In this document: positions 35,238-45,574 of the stretch, in pieces
Layout of the letters: each line of letters opens with the position of its first letter
Position numbering within the stretch: the stretch's first letter is position 1
Assembly (NCBI RefSeq): GCF_964340395.1
Contig: NC_135555.1
Coordinates: 26,348,725 to 26,412,724, forward strand
Direction: 5' to 3'
Source: Glandiceps talaboti
Taxonomy: Eukaryota; Hemichordata; Enteropneusta; Spengelidae
DNA length: 64,000 nt
Program-made: the position numbers and the translations under genes
Notes under the pieces: generated by a model
Seen by the model: the letters and a program-made list of their open reading frames with translations, nothing else
The model's database searches: none
What the model was told of the DNA's origin: nothing

Positions 35238-35390
35238 TACTTCTGCATTATAGGATTCCAATCACTTTATAGCATTTTATAGCAATTTATACCGTGCAAT
35301 GTAACCCTTTCTCCTTTTCTTTTCCTTCCTTTTTGTTGTTACTATATTCTTTTGGAAAATAAAAAAAATTAAAAAAAAAAAAAAAAAAAA
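32037..35390 (+). mobile_element. 5'-truncated Tx1/L1-like LINE insertion with poly(A) tail
   Basis: A 3.35-kb insertion starting inside the endonuclease coding region and ending in a 3' UTR, AATAAA and about 20 A (35371-35390). AAAAAATGT occurs immediately before it (32028-32036) and, merged with the tail, after it (35385-35393), giving a target-site duplication of at least 9 bp. Other copies of the host element read continuously through this point, confirming the empty site. Confidence 0.9.
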
Positions 35391-35460
35391 TGTATGCACA
35401 TATCCCTAGCAACAAGACCACGCCATAGCAACAGCCAAACGGTCGAGTATTTCACAAAGA

Positions 35461-36627
35461 TTTTTGTTTGTATTTATTAAATATGTAAATAGATGCATGC
35501 TCATTTTGACCGATGCCATATTGGAAATCAGCCAACTAGACTGAAGTAAACAGCCACTTTTCAAAAGACGAATTGACAGCAGACAACAAGCAATGTTATA
35601 TGCTATAGAATTCTACACATTGTGCACCCTCGGTGACAAGTGTCTGTGTTTGACACCAGCACAAAATCAAATTCTGCACCCCTTCTGCAGAATAATACAT
35701 TCCAGGAAACAAGATTCCAGGAAACATGATGGCGGGCAGATAGAATGTGCTGAGGTCTAGGTGAATGAAAGGTTTTTAGCCTGAAACGATAAAAGAAGAC
35801 TTGAATGATCATAACTTAAGTTAGATAGAGTTCATAACATGCTAGTTTATTTACAAATCGACTTTTAATATCGATTAGACCTTTAAATTTGGCTTGGACC
35901 GTCCATATGTGTCCTGGGCGTAAGGATTCACCACAGCTAGCACAGGCCAAAATAGCCTCGTGGGCCACGATGCTTTCATGGACTCTCACATCCCACAATC
36001 ATATTCAATTAGCACAAAATCAGAGCTGCTTACACAACAGCAGGTTCACAGATGTAAAAATGAACAAAGAATCATAAAAATCTCATTATGAAAAGAACAA
36101 TGTAGACGATCATTAATTACAAGAATTACAAACGCCACTATTCACAAAGGCGAAGACAGTGTGAACAGTGAACTGGCTACATCAAATCAATGGCTATGTG
36201 TGAATAGATATGTACAAATGTCCACATCTTATAGTACATTAGACCTTCACATAAATGTACAAATGTCCACATCTTATAGTACATTAGACAAAGTTCTAAG
36301 CCCCCCCCCCCTGTCGTCTTCCCATTTTACCTTCATAAGGAAGGTTTTGTATTAGGGGTGGAAAAGTCTGAGTGTGTGTCTGTGTGGATTGGTAGGGGAG
36401 CACCCTGTTTTTGAAATTGGCAGTGGGGGGGAGGGGGTCATGCTGTTTTGAAAATTGTGGAGGGGGGGTGTCTTAAAGTCACTGTCTTTGTATTTTGGAT
36501 AGTGATGCAAGTAAAAATCCTTTACTACAATGGCATATAGCCTTGAATGTCTGAAATGTGGTACATATAAATATTTGTTCTTATCCCTGTTTCTTACATG
36601 AATTCTTTAATAATACTTATTAGTGAA
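35461..36627. other. Intergenic region with traces of old repeats
   Basis: No gene. At 35895-36000 (+) the translation WTVHMCPGRKDSPQLAQAKI followed, after a one-base shift, by LVGHD resembles the C2H2-like tail found after some LINE ORFs; this is weak. GTACAAATGTCCACATCTTA with TAGTACATTAGAC is duplicated at 36210 and 36257. A C run at 36301-36310 and G-rich blocks at 36395-36475 resemble the inner parts of the G-run TIR elements. Confidence 0.4.
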
Positions 36628-37185
36628 ATTGATTGCATCAGAGATGTGGGTTTTGGGTCAAAAAATATGATTTTTGGTCAAAAAACTTAAACTCAGAAAC
36701 TACTGGGCAGATTGGTGTGAAATTTGGTGGGAACATTCTTAAGGCGTGTAAAGTAAGATTTGTTCATGACATGATGATTCCATCGGTAATATGCAAATTA
36801 GGGCTAAACATGTGTCTTTTTGGTTAAAAATCTATAATTCCAAAACTACTGAGTAGATTGGGCTGAAATTTAATGGGAATGCATCTAGGGATGTATGAGC
36901 AAAGAAATATTAAGCATACAATGATTCCATGAGTGATATGCAAATTTGGTGTAAAAATGTTCATTTTTGGTCAAAAATTTTTATCTCAAAAAGTACTTGG
37001 TCAATGAGTCTGAAACTTGGTGAGATGTTTCTGAAAGTGTTATTCTGCAGATTTTCTTCAAAACATTTTGACAAAATTGGCCCTAGCAACCATGACCACG
37101 CCCTTAGCAACAACCAAATGGCAGTATATTTTGGTTAAATAACAACATCATCTGATAGGCAAGTGAGTAAACATTAAAAAAACTA
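36628..37185 (+). mobile_element. AGCACAACTG-family fragment (internal modules only)
   Basis: Modules with TTGGTCAAAAAACTTAAACT, ATATGCAAATTAGGGCTAAA and CCATGACCACGCCCTTAGCA match 11990-12500. Neither terminus is present. Short frames here are translations of the modules. Confidence 0.7.
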
Positions 37186-37835
37186 TGGTATAAACAAATT
37201 TGTGTTGCTGAGGAGAACTGTGAACTTGGTATACACCATGATAATTTTTATTTCTGAACGATATGTACGTGTGAACCATGGTTAACCTCAAATGAATCTT
37301 CGAAGAGCATGAAGTGAACTGTAAGTTCATGTAATGTGTTCGATCCGGTTAAACGAAGCTGAAAAAAAAAGGTTTCAGTTTGAGTGAGATGAAATGATGA
37401 CATGGGTCCAGGGATGTGGTGTAAGCTTATTTATTTATTGCTTCGGTCATGAAGGAAGATGCTTCACCGGAATGGCCGTGCTATTGATGGAGACCTTTTG
37501 TAATCACGTCTATTAATAAGTAACCAATCACGTGTATAAGTAATGATAATATTTCGAAGTTTCTAAACTATCCAAGACGGCACATGAAAGTGTTGAAACG
37601 TTTTGCATATGATGTGTGGCGTAATTTAGCTGAAAACCCACTCAACTTTGCAATTCAGATGTGAATTGCTTCTATTTGCATGTACATTGTAGGAATTGTA
37701 GGATTTGGTTCATGTCGAATTCAATGTCACAAACACAGAAGAAGAAGCCCGAAAATCACAGCAAACGCTACCAACAATATATACAGTCGACATGATCGAA
37801 TCATGGATGCCATCTTGCCATATTACACTTCATGC
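37186..37835. other. Intergenic spacer
   Basis: Apparently single-copy DNA. An 82-codon frame at 37680-37928 runs into the next transposon and has no recognisable domain. Confidence 0.45.
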
Positions 37836-37838
37836 TTA

Positions 37839-39677
37839 GGGACCGGTCAGTTTCTCCAGCCTGGGGGGGGGGGGCGGTGGATTCTTAAATCGGGCCGACA
37901 AAAAGTCACTGACCCCCCCTATCTGTAAAACCCAAAACAGGCTGACCCCCCCCCCCCTATCACTTAATTCTAAAACATGATGACCCCCCCCCCCCCATAT
38001 ATATGATATTCGCATGAGTGACAGGTATTTTTTGATCGTGACTCAGTGTAGACTGCTTGACTGTCTTGCATCTACTTTATAAGATCCCGGGTTAGCACTA
38101 TCATAATTATAATCATTGACTACACAGGTTAAATATATTTGGAAAGGAGTTTAATAGCATCTTGGCAGTGAAAGGTAGGGGGAAAGCTTGAGAAAGGAAT
38201 ATGTACAGCTGTCATGGGGGTCCTAGGGGGTCTCCCCCTAGAAGCCCAGGAGGTTTTTAACTCTGAAAAGTCAATTTTGAGACTATTCAGACATTTTTAA
38301 AAAATCATTTCCAAGCTTTACAAGACAGCAGCAACATGTAAAAAGGAATTCATACACAAGTGAACAAAAACATACACAAATGTATGCAAATATATCTAAC
38401 AACATGACCACACCCATAGCAACAGCCAAATGGTAGCATATATCATAAAGATAGCAACATGGTTGGATAGGCAACTGGATAGTCATTCAGCAAATGAACA
38501 CCTATCGTTGGCATGGACTAGCATATGGATAAACATTTTTAAAAACTGTACAGTTGTGCTACAACGCCATTGGCGGTATTTTTATGTGACATAGGAAACT
38601 CATTTAAAACTTACATTTACGTTAGCTTTTCGAAGCTTGGAAATATTACCTCAAAGGCTATGAATAACCTAAACATTGCCTTAATAGAAGCAAAAAACTC
38701 CACATCAGCCAGGGGGAAACCCCAAGGACTTCTTCACCATCAGAGGTCACTCATACATTCAACCAACAATCAGATGCACCAACAACCTTTTTACTGTCAT
38801 AATGGTATTAAACCTTTCTTAAATATTTTCACCCTATTCTATTTTGAGATTATATTGTCTTTTAAAGATGTGAAATGTTTGCCAAGATAGCCTAAAATTG
38901 CCTTAACTCCAAATCTCCCCTACCAATGATACTACCATTAGATGTGCTGACCTTTACTATAATGATGCCATTTAACTTTTTAAGAACATATTTCAACCCT
39001 ATGTAAGTTATAAATAATAGTTTCTGATACTTGATGGTGCTGTCTTGTAAAGCATGGATTAAGTTATTGCTTGAGAGGGTCTGAATAGCCTAAATATATA
39101 AGAGTAAAAATCCTCCAGGGCTTCTAGAGGGAGACCCCCTCGGACCCCCCACATGAGGTGTACACATCCCAGTCACAAGCTCTTCCCCTGCCTCTTACTG
39201 TCATGATGCTATCCAAGTATATTTCAAAAGTATTTCAACCCTATGTAGTTGCTTTTTACATGTTGGTGGTGTCTTGTAAAGCTTGGAAATTATTTTCTGA
39301 CAATGTATGAATAGTCTCAAAATTGACTTTTCTGAGTTAAAAACCTCCTGGGCTTCTAGGGGGAGACCCCCTAGGACCCCCATAAGAGATGTACATATTC
39401 CCTTCTCAAGCTTTCCCCCTACCCTTCACTGCCAAGATGCTATTAAACTCCTTTTGGAATATATTTACCCTGTGTAGTCAATAATCATAATTATGATAGT
39501 GCTAACCCCGGGATCTTATGAAGTAGTTGCAAGACAGTCAAGCAGTTCACACTGAGTCACGATCCCAAAATATCTGTCATGTGAATATTATATATATGGG
39601 GGGGGGGGTGAGTGACTTTTTGTCGGCCTGATTTAAGAATCTCCCCCACCCTCCGAGCTGGAGAAACTGACCGGTCC
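37839..39677. mobile_element. Foldback-like element with 0.4-0.5 kb inverted arms
   Basis: The ends are perfect inverses over GGACCGGTCAGTTTCTCCAG plus C. Similarity continues inward through about 37839-38345 on the left and 39243-39677 on the right, including CTGCTTGACTGTCTTGCA, TTTAATAGCATCTTGGCAG, the GGGGGTC-CTAGGGGGTCTCC block and CAAGCTTTACAAGACA. The left arm has extra C/G-run blocks. The left flank is TTA (37836-37838); the right flank is ATC, so the target duplication is not intact. The middle holds a fragment of the AGCACAACTG family and further GGGGAGACCCCC-type modules. No transposase. Confidence 0.82.
38346..38577 (+). mobile_element. AGCACAACTG-family 3' end nested in the foldback element
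   Basis: AATTCATACACAAGTGAACA through the AGCAACATGACCACACCC module to CAGTTGTGCT (38551-38560) and a perfect hairpin, CGCC-ATT-GGCG (38565-38575), then GTATTTTT. This is the 3' end of the family; the 5' part is absent. It closely matches 12838-13070. Confidence 0.82.
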
Positions 39678-39814
39678 ATCTGTTCTGAAAATATTATCGA
39701 TATAGAGTTTAGTTTTGATAAGATATTGGCATATTTTCTGTAGGCCACATAAAAGAAAAATATTGTTTCTAGTCAGGAAATGTTGTCTAAAGTGGTGCGA
39801 CTGTATCACCACTT

Positions 39815-40010
39815 TCTAAAATATGACTAGCTCAATTCAAATTAAATTTAGTACACATGTTCTGTAGGGTAGCAGCAAGAACTGATTAGGTTTCGGTAAA
39901 CATCCCATGGATATTAATGTGTAATTTACATAATTAATTGTTTTCGGTAAATTAGGCTATATCTCAAGAATGCATGCTTCAAATTCAGTATAATGTGGTA
40001 CATACATTTG
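39815..40010 (+). repeat. Fragment of a third dispersed family (also at 63036)
   Basis: Shares ATGACTAGCTCAATT, AGAACTGAT, ATTAATTGTTTTCGGTAA and TTAGGCTATATCTCAAGAAT with 63127-63420. Only the interior is present. Confidence 0.65.
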
Positions 40011-40124
40011 CGATACCAAAGCACGCCTTTCATATTTTGCATATTTTCTGTTGTATTCCAACAATTGTCTGTAGGAACGAGAATCTCAAAACTTTGCCCT
40101 TACGGAACACATTCAGTTTAAATC

Positions 40125-40475
40125 TGGTTGTACTGGCTAACTTACAAGTTAAATTCAACCATCTTCCCTTTTTGTACTGGTTAAATTTGCAAGTAAAGTT
40201 CTGCCATTTCCCTTTTTTGCACTGGATAATTTGGAAGTTAAATTCTACCATCTTCCCTTTTTTGTACTGGCTAATTTGGCAGTAAAGTACTGCCATTTCC
40301 CTGTTTTGTACTGCCTAGTTTGCAAGTAAAACTCTGCCCTCTCCCCATTTAGTACTGGCTAATTTGCAAGCTAACTTCTCTCTCCCTTTTTGTCTGCATG
40401 CTAATTGCAAGTAAACTTCTACTCCCTCCCCATTCTGTGTTGGCTCATGTGCAAGTAAACTTCTACCCTCTCCAA
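40125..40475. repeat. Degenerate ~50-bp tandem repeat, about 7 copies
   Basis: Units contain TTTTGTACTGGCTAATTTGC then AAGTAAA-TTCTGCC and a C/T-rich block. Divergence between units is high, so this array is older than the minisatellites around it. Confidence 0.85.
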
Positions 40476-41265
40476 TCAAATTGTCAACATTATGATCTGA
40501 TCATGGTTTGGTTATTACAAACAAATGTTAATCAAAATGCACATATACTAAGAAAAATTTGATGTTCACACATATATTTGTGTTTTTATTATTTTCATAT
40601 CATGTATGGAACATATGGAAGTAAAAATTACATTATTTTTTTGCAATATGGCCTTGAGGGTCAAATGTATGGGAAAGAAAACCTGCAATTATGGATGCCG
40701 CAGATATGTACAAATAGTGTGATAATCAATAGTAAATAAAGAATGTTATCCATAAATGAACTGTAATAAATATCACACAAAAGTACTGAGCAACATCATG
40801 TACAGCTGACAAACAATACAGCCTGTCCATATGAAATGTAAAGAAAAAATAGCTGAAAATATGCCTGCTGGGCAATTATAGTATGATTGTCACCATGCCG
40901 TAGTGTTCCTCTACATGTGTAATCGAGACAGTGTGAAACTTTTTTCATGAATAGACACAGTTATTATGGCACATAGAACTTGTGCTAAATTTGGATACTG
41001 GGTAATATACATAAATTAGTATAATACTTATTTTGCCATTTGTACATGTCTCTATGTTTTACATGTTTTACAACTATTATAATGAACATAAAGAGAGAAA
41101 AGCTGAGAAACTTTAATTTTGTAATCACTTAACCATATAGATTTTTAGTAAACCTGCATGGTTTTGAGAGTATGGGTAGATTTAACACAAAATATCACAC
41201 ACTTCAAAGATGTTTTGAAACCAAAGGTCAAATCTTGTTATTTGCCTTCCTTATTATATGGATAC
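40476..41265. other. Intergenic spacer
   Basis: AT-rich, apparently unique sequence with no credible ORF. Confidence 0.5.
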
Positions 41266-42295
41266 ATATCCATATAATATTCATATATATCTACATCTAT
41301 CCATATATATCCATATCTATCCATATCTATCCATATATATCCATATCTATCCACATCTATCCATATCTATCCATATCTATCCACATCTATCCATATCTAT
41401 CCACATCTATCCACATCTATCCATATATATCCATATCTATCCCCCTATATATCCATATCTAGCCATAATTTATCCACATCTATCCATATCTATATATGCA
41501 CATCTATCCATACCTATCCATATTTATCCACATCTATGCACATCTATCCATATATATCCATATCTATCCACATATATCCATATATATCCATATCTATCCA
41601 CATCTATCCATATATATCCATATATATCCACATCTATGCACATCTATCCATATCTATCCATATTTATCCACGTCTATCCATATATATCCATATCTATTCA
41701 CATCTATCCACATCTATCCACATGTATCCATATATATCCATATCTATCCACCTATATATCCATATCTATCCACATCTATCCATATCTATCCATATCTATG
41801 CACATATCCGTATTTATCCATATCTATCCACATCTATCCACATCTGTCCATATATATCCATATCTATCCATCTATATATCCATATCTATCCATATCTATT
41901 CACATCTTTCCACATCTATCCACATCTATCTATATATATCCATATCTATCCACCTATATATCCATATATATCCATATTTATCCACATCTATCCATATCAA
42001 TCCACATCTATCCATATCTATCCATATATATCCATATCTATCCATATATATCCACCTATATATCCATATCTATGCACATCTATCCATATCAATCCACATC
42101 TATCCATATCTATCCATATATATCCATATCTATTCATATATATCCATATCTATCGACATCTATCCATATATCCATATATATCTATACATTGTATATCCAT
42201 ATATATCCATATCTACCAGACAGACAGACAGACAGACAGACTAATGCTTTACCATGCTTATACCACTACAGAATCCCGATCAGTTCAGTTGTGCT
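41266..42295 (-). mobile_element. Inverted AGCACAACTG-family 5' end with a 950-bp CCATATCTAT array
   Basis: Read on the minus strand, the copy starts AGCACAACTGAACTG (42295-42281), then the GTAGTGGTATAAGCATGGTAAAG block, then (TCTG)n (42240-42216). It then passes directly into about 95 copies of a 10-bp unit alternating CCATATCTAT, CCACATCTAT and CCATATATAT (41266-42215). The modules downstream of the microsatellite are missing. Ile/Tyr/His/Pro-rich frames of up to 328 codons here are translations of the array, not genes. Confidence 0.85.
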
Positions 42296-43130
42296 GACCG
42301 ATTTTAAAATGTGTTTTACAATCATGAGCAGGTCTCATAGATTTGTTGAAGGTGAAGCACTTGTTTGACCCAGTACAGTGCTAGAATCATTGGTCATACC
42401 TAAGTAGGTCACATAGGGACAAAGTTCTTTTTTTTTTTGGTTCAATAATCTGTGTTATCAAAGGTGAGTATCTATTTCATTGTTTTTGTTTCTATAAATA
42501 TTCAATTCTCTTGAATTTATTGATTTTATATCTTAACACCTGTTGATCAGATATCCAATTCACATTTCATCAATTTGTCTTGTTTAGCTGTTTAGAGTAA
42601 GTTTAAGTCCAGTACTTTGTGTTAACAAGACAACATTAATACAATTGTTAGCAATTAACAAATTGTTCTACAGGATTGTATGATGTGTGTGGGGTGGGGG
42701 TGGGTGGATTGGGAATAACAATTAAGTTATACTAGAAGAATTTGTATTAAATGGAATTTTCCACAAAATTAAGCACGTTTATTTGTGACATTTGCTATGA
42801 AATCCTGCATTTCATTATTTCTTACATCAAGTTTGCAAACCAACCAACCAACCAACCAACTCCCCTCTATGCTAACACCTATACACTCACACTCACACTC
42901 ACACTCACACTCACATAACTATAATGACAAAATGTTTTTGGGAAAAGGCTATGTCTAACAAAGAGAATGAGGACTGTCCTTGCTCCTTGTATTACTACTG
43001 TAATTTAATCAGAGCAAACAAATTACAAATCACACTGTATTCTTTTCCAGGGGGCAATGTACTAATGTTACTATAGTACATGTATGTCTGGATAAATGAA
43101 TGAATGAATATATTGAGTCAAATGCATAAG
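42296..43130. other. Intergenic spacer with simple repeats
   Basis: Contains (CCAA)n near 42838-42860 and (ACTCAC)n near 42886-42915; otherwise unremarkable. Confidence 0.6.
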
Positions 43131-44320
43131 GGGATGTATTACACAAGCATACAAGCCACATATAGGGATGTATTGCACTAAGCCATACTGTAAGCATACA
43201 AACCATAGGGATGTATTGCACCAGCCATACTGTAAGCATACAAACCACATATATGGATGTATTGCACTAGCCATACTCTAAGCATACAAACCACATATAG
43301 GGATGTATTGCACTGGCCATACTGTAAGCATACAAACCACATATAGGGATGTATTGCACTGGCCATACTCTAAGCATACAAACCACATATAGGGATGTAT
43401 TGCACTGCCCATACTGTAAGCATACAAGCCACATATAGGGATGTATTGCACTGGCCATACTGTAAGCATACAAGCCACATATAGGGATGTATTGCACTGG
43501 CCATACTCTAAGCATACAAACCACATATAGGGATGTATTGCACTGGCCATACTCTAAGCATACAAACCACATATAGGGATGTATTGCACTGGCCATACTG
43601 TAAGCATACAAACCATATATAGGGATGTATTGCACTGGCCATACTGTAAGCATACAAACCACATATAGGGATGTATTGCACTGGCCATACTCTAAGCATA
43701 CAAACCACATATAGGGATGTATTGCACTGGCCATACTGTAAGCATACAAACCATATATAGGGATGTATTGCACTGGCCATACTCTAAGCATACAAACCAC
43801 ATATAGGGATGTATTGCACTGGCCATACTGTAAGCATACAAACCATATATAGGGATGTATTGCACTGGCCATACTCTAAGCATACAAACCACATATTGGG
43901 ATGTATTGCACTGGCCATACTGTAAGCATACAAACCATATATAGGGATGTATTGCACTGGCCATACTGTAAGCATACAAACCATATATAGGGATGTATTG
44001 CACTGCCCATACTGTAAGCATATACAAACCATATATAGGGATGTATTGCACTGCCCATACTGTAAGCATACAAACCTCATATAGGGATGTATTGCACTAA
44101 GCCATACTGTAAGCATACAAGCCACATATAGGGATGTATTGCACTGGCCATACTGTAAGCATACAAGCCATATATAGGGATGTATTGCACTAAGCCATAC
44201 TGTAAGCATATACAAACCACATATAGGGATGTATTGCACTGGCCATACTGTAAGCATACAAACCTCATATAGGGATGTGTTGCACTGGAAGCCATACTGT
44301 AAGCATACAAGCCACATATA
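43131..44320. repeat. 46-bp minisatellite, first block, about 26 copies
   Basis: Units read GGGATGTATTGCACTGGCCA, then TACTGTAAGCATACAAACCA and CATATA. Because 46 is not a multiple of three, overlapping frames in all phases stay open and give Cys/Tyr/Trp-rich pseudo-proteins. The array continues after an inserted LINE fragment. Confidence 0.96.
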
Positions 44321-44663
44321 GAAAGAAATAGAAGATGAAAGACATCATCTAATTCATTGTAAATTATATACAAAACAAAGAGAAAAAATGTTTAGTATTA
44401 TCACTACCCTCAACTCAAACTTTATAAACTTAGATAGAGGAGAGCAATTTAGATATATACTACAATCAAAACATAAGGATATTATAACCGCTCTCTACAT
44501 ATACCTGGATGATACATGTAGTCAATAGACACACACTAGAACTACTGTATATTTTAATATTTATATTTCATAGATCATTATTAACTTTATTTTGTTTAAA
44601 TACCAAATTAGAAATGTAAAATTTTCTAAACGGCTAAAATAAAGTGTTATCTTATCTTATCTT
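44321..44663 (+). mobile_element. 5'-truncated LINE 3' end inserted in the 46-bp array
   Basis: About 340 bp encoding a LINE C-terminus: EDERHHLIHCKLYTKQREKM, then FINLDRGEQFRYILQSKH and TALYIYLDDTCSQ before TAG. It has a zinc-knuckle-like H...C. A short 3' UTR ends ATAAAGTG followed by (TTATC)n as the tail. The array sequence resumes directly afterwards, so the minisatellite predates the insertion. A tail of short repeats rather than poly(A) fits CR1-like or related clades; the exact clade is not determined. Confidence 0.8.
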
Positions 44664-45312
44664 ATAGGGATGTATTGCACTGGCCATATTGTAAGCATAC
44701 AAGCCATATATAGGGATGTATTGCACTGGCCATACTGTAAGCGTACAAACCATATATAGGGATGTATTGCACTGGCCATACTGTAAGCATACAAACCTCA
44801 TATAGGGATGTGTTGCACTAAGCCATACTGTAAGCATACAAGCCACATATAGGGATGTATTGCACTGGCCATATTGTAAGCATACAAACCATATATAGGG
44901 ATGTATTGCACTGCAGCCATACTGTAAGCGTACAAACCATATATAGGGATGTATTGCACTGGCCATACTGTAAGCATTCCAAGCCATATATAGGGATGTA
45001 TTGCACTGGCCATACTGTAAGCATACAAACCATATATAGGGATGTGTTGCACTGGCCATACTGTAAGCATACAAACCACATATAGGGATGTATTGCACTA
45101 AGCCATACTGTAAGCATACAAACCATAGGGATGTGTTGCACTGGCCATACTGTAAGCATACAAACCTCATATAGGGATGTGTTGCACTAAGCCATACTGT
45201 AAGCATACAAGCCACATATAGGGATGTATTGCACTAGCCATACTGTAAGCATACAAACCACATATAGGGATGTATTGCCCTGGCCATACTGTAAGCATTC
45301 CAAGCCACATAG
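44664..45312. repeat. 46-bp minisatellite, second block, about 14 copies
   Basis: Continuation of 43131-44320 after the LINE insertion, with the same unit and more variants (GTGTTGCACTAAGCC, GTAAGCGTAC). It stops at 45312. Confidence 0.95.
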
Positions 45313-45574
45313 AAAGTTGTATTGCCCTAATATTTCACTTCATAATACTCTAAATTCTGAAGAGAAAATCCTCCCACATAAATTCTATTTAAGCTCTTCA
45401 TCTGCCATTGAGAGTGTGTAGTTTATTTTATGGGGCTGTCTATTAACACATCTATCCACACAAAGGGTGCACCATATCATCCACAAATGTCATTTATAGT
45501 CTAGGGTTGGGGATTCAGACAATCAAAGATGATTGCTGTCATATTATAAATAAATGACCAGATTGCAAATGTTT
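45313..45574. other. Intergenic spacer
   Basis: Short unique sequence between two minisatellites; nothing seen. Confidence 0.5.

Larger units (their letters stand above)
31299..35460 (+). mobile_element. AGCACAACTG-family element interrupted by a Tx1/L1-like LINE
   Basis: 5' AGCACAACTG at 31299-31308, TCTG/TG microsatellite (31346-31401) and the usual modules up to 32036. The sequence resumes at 35391 with TATGCACATATCCCTAGCAA and fades near 35460. The 3' subterminal repeat and hairpin are not seen. The LINE occupies 32037-35390. Confidence 0.75.

Noticed and set aside
35889-36077. Zinc-finger-like fragment
   Set aside because: Needs a one-base shift to look like the C2H2 tail of some LINE ORFs; too weak to call as a feature of its own.
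37320-37360. tRNA-like B box (GTTCGATCC)
   Set aside because: No A box or foldable cloverleaf upstream.
41258-42368. Long Ile/Tyr/His/Pro-rich open frames up to 328 codons
   Set aside because: All are frames through the 10-bp CCATATCTAT array; the unit lacks stop codons in several phases. No real protein.
43030-45215. Cys/Tyr/Trp-rich frames up to 201 codons on the minus strand
   Set aside because: Translations of the 46-bp minisatellite. The same peptide appears in all phases because 46 is not a multiple of three.
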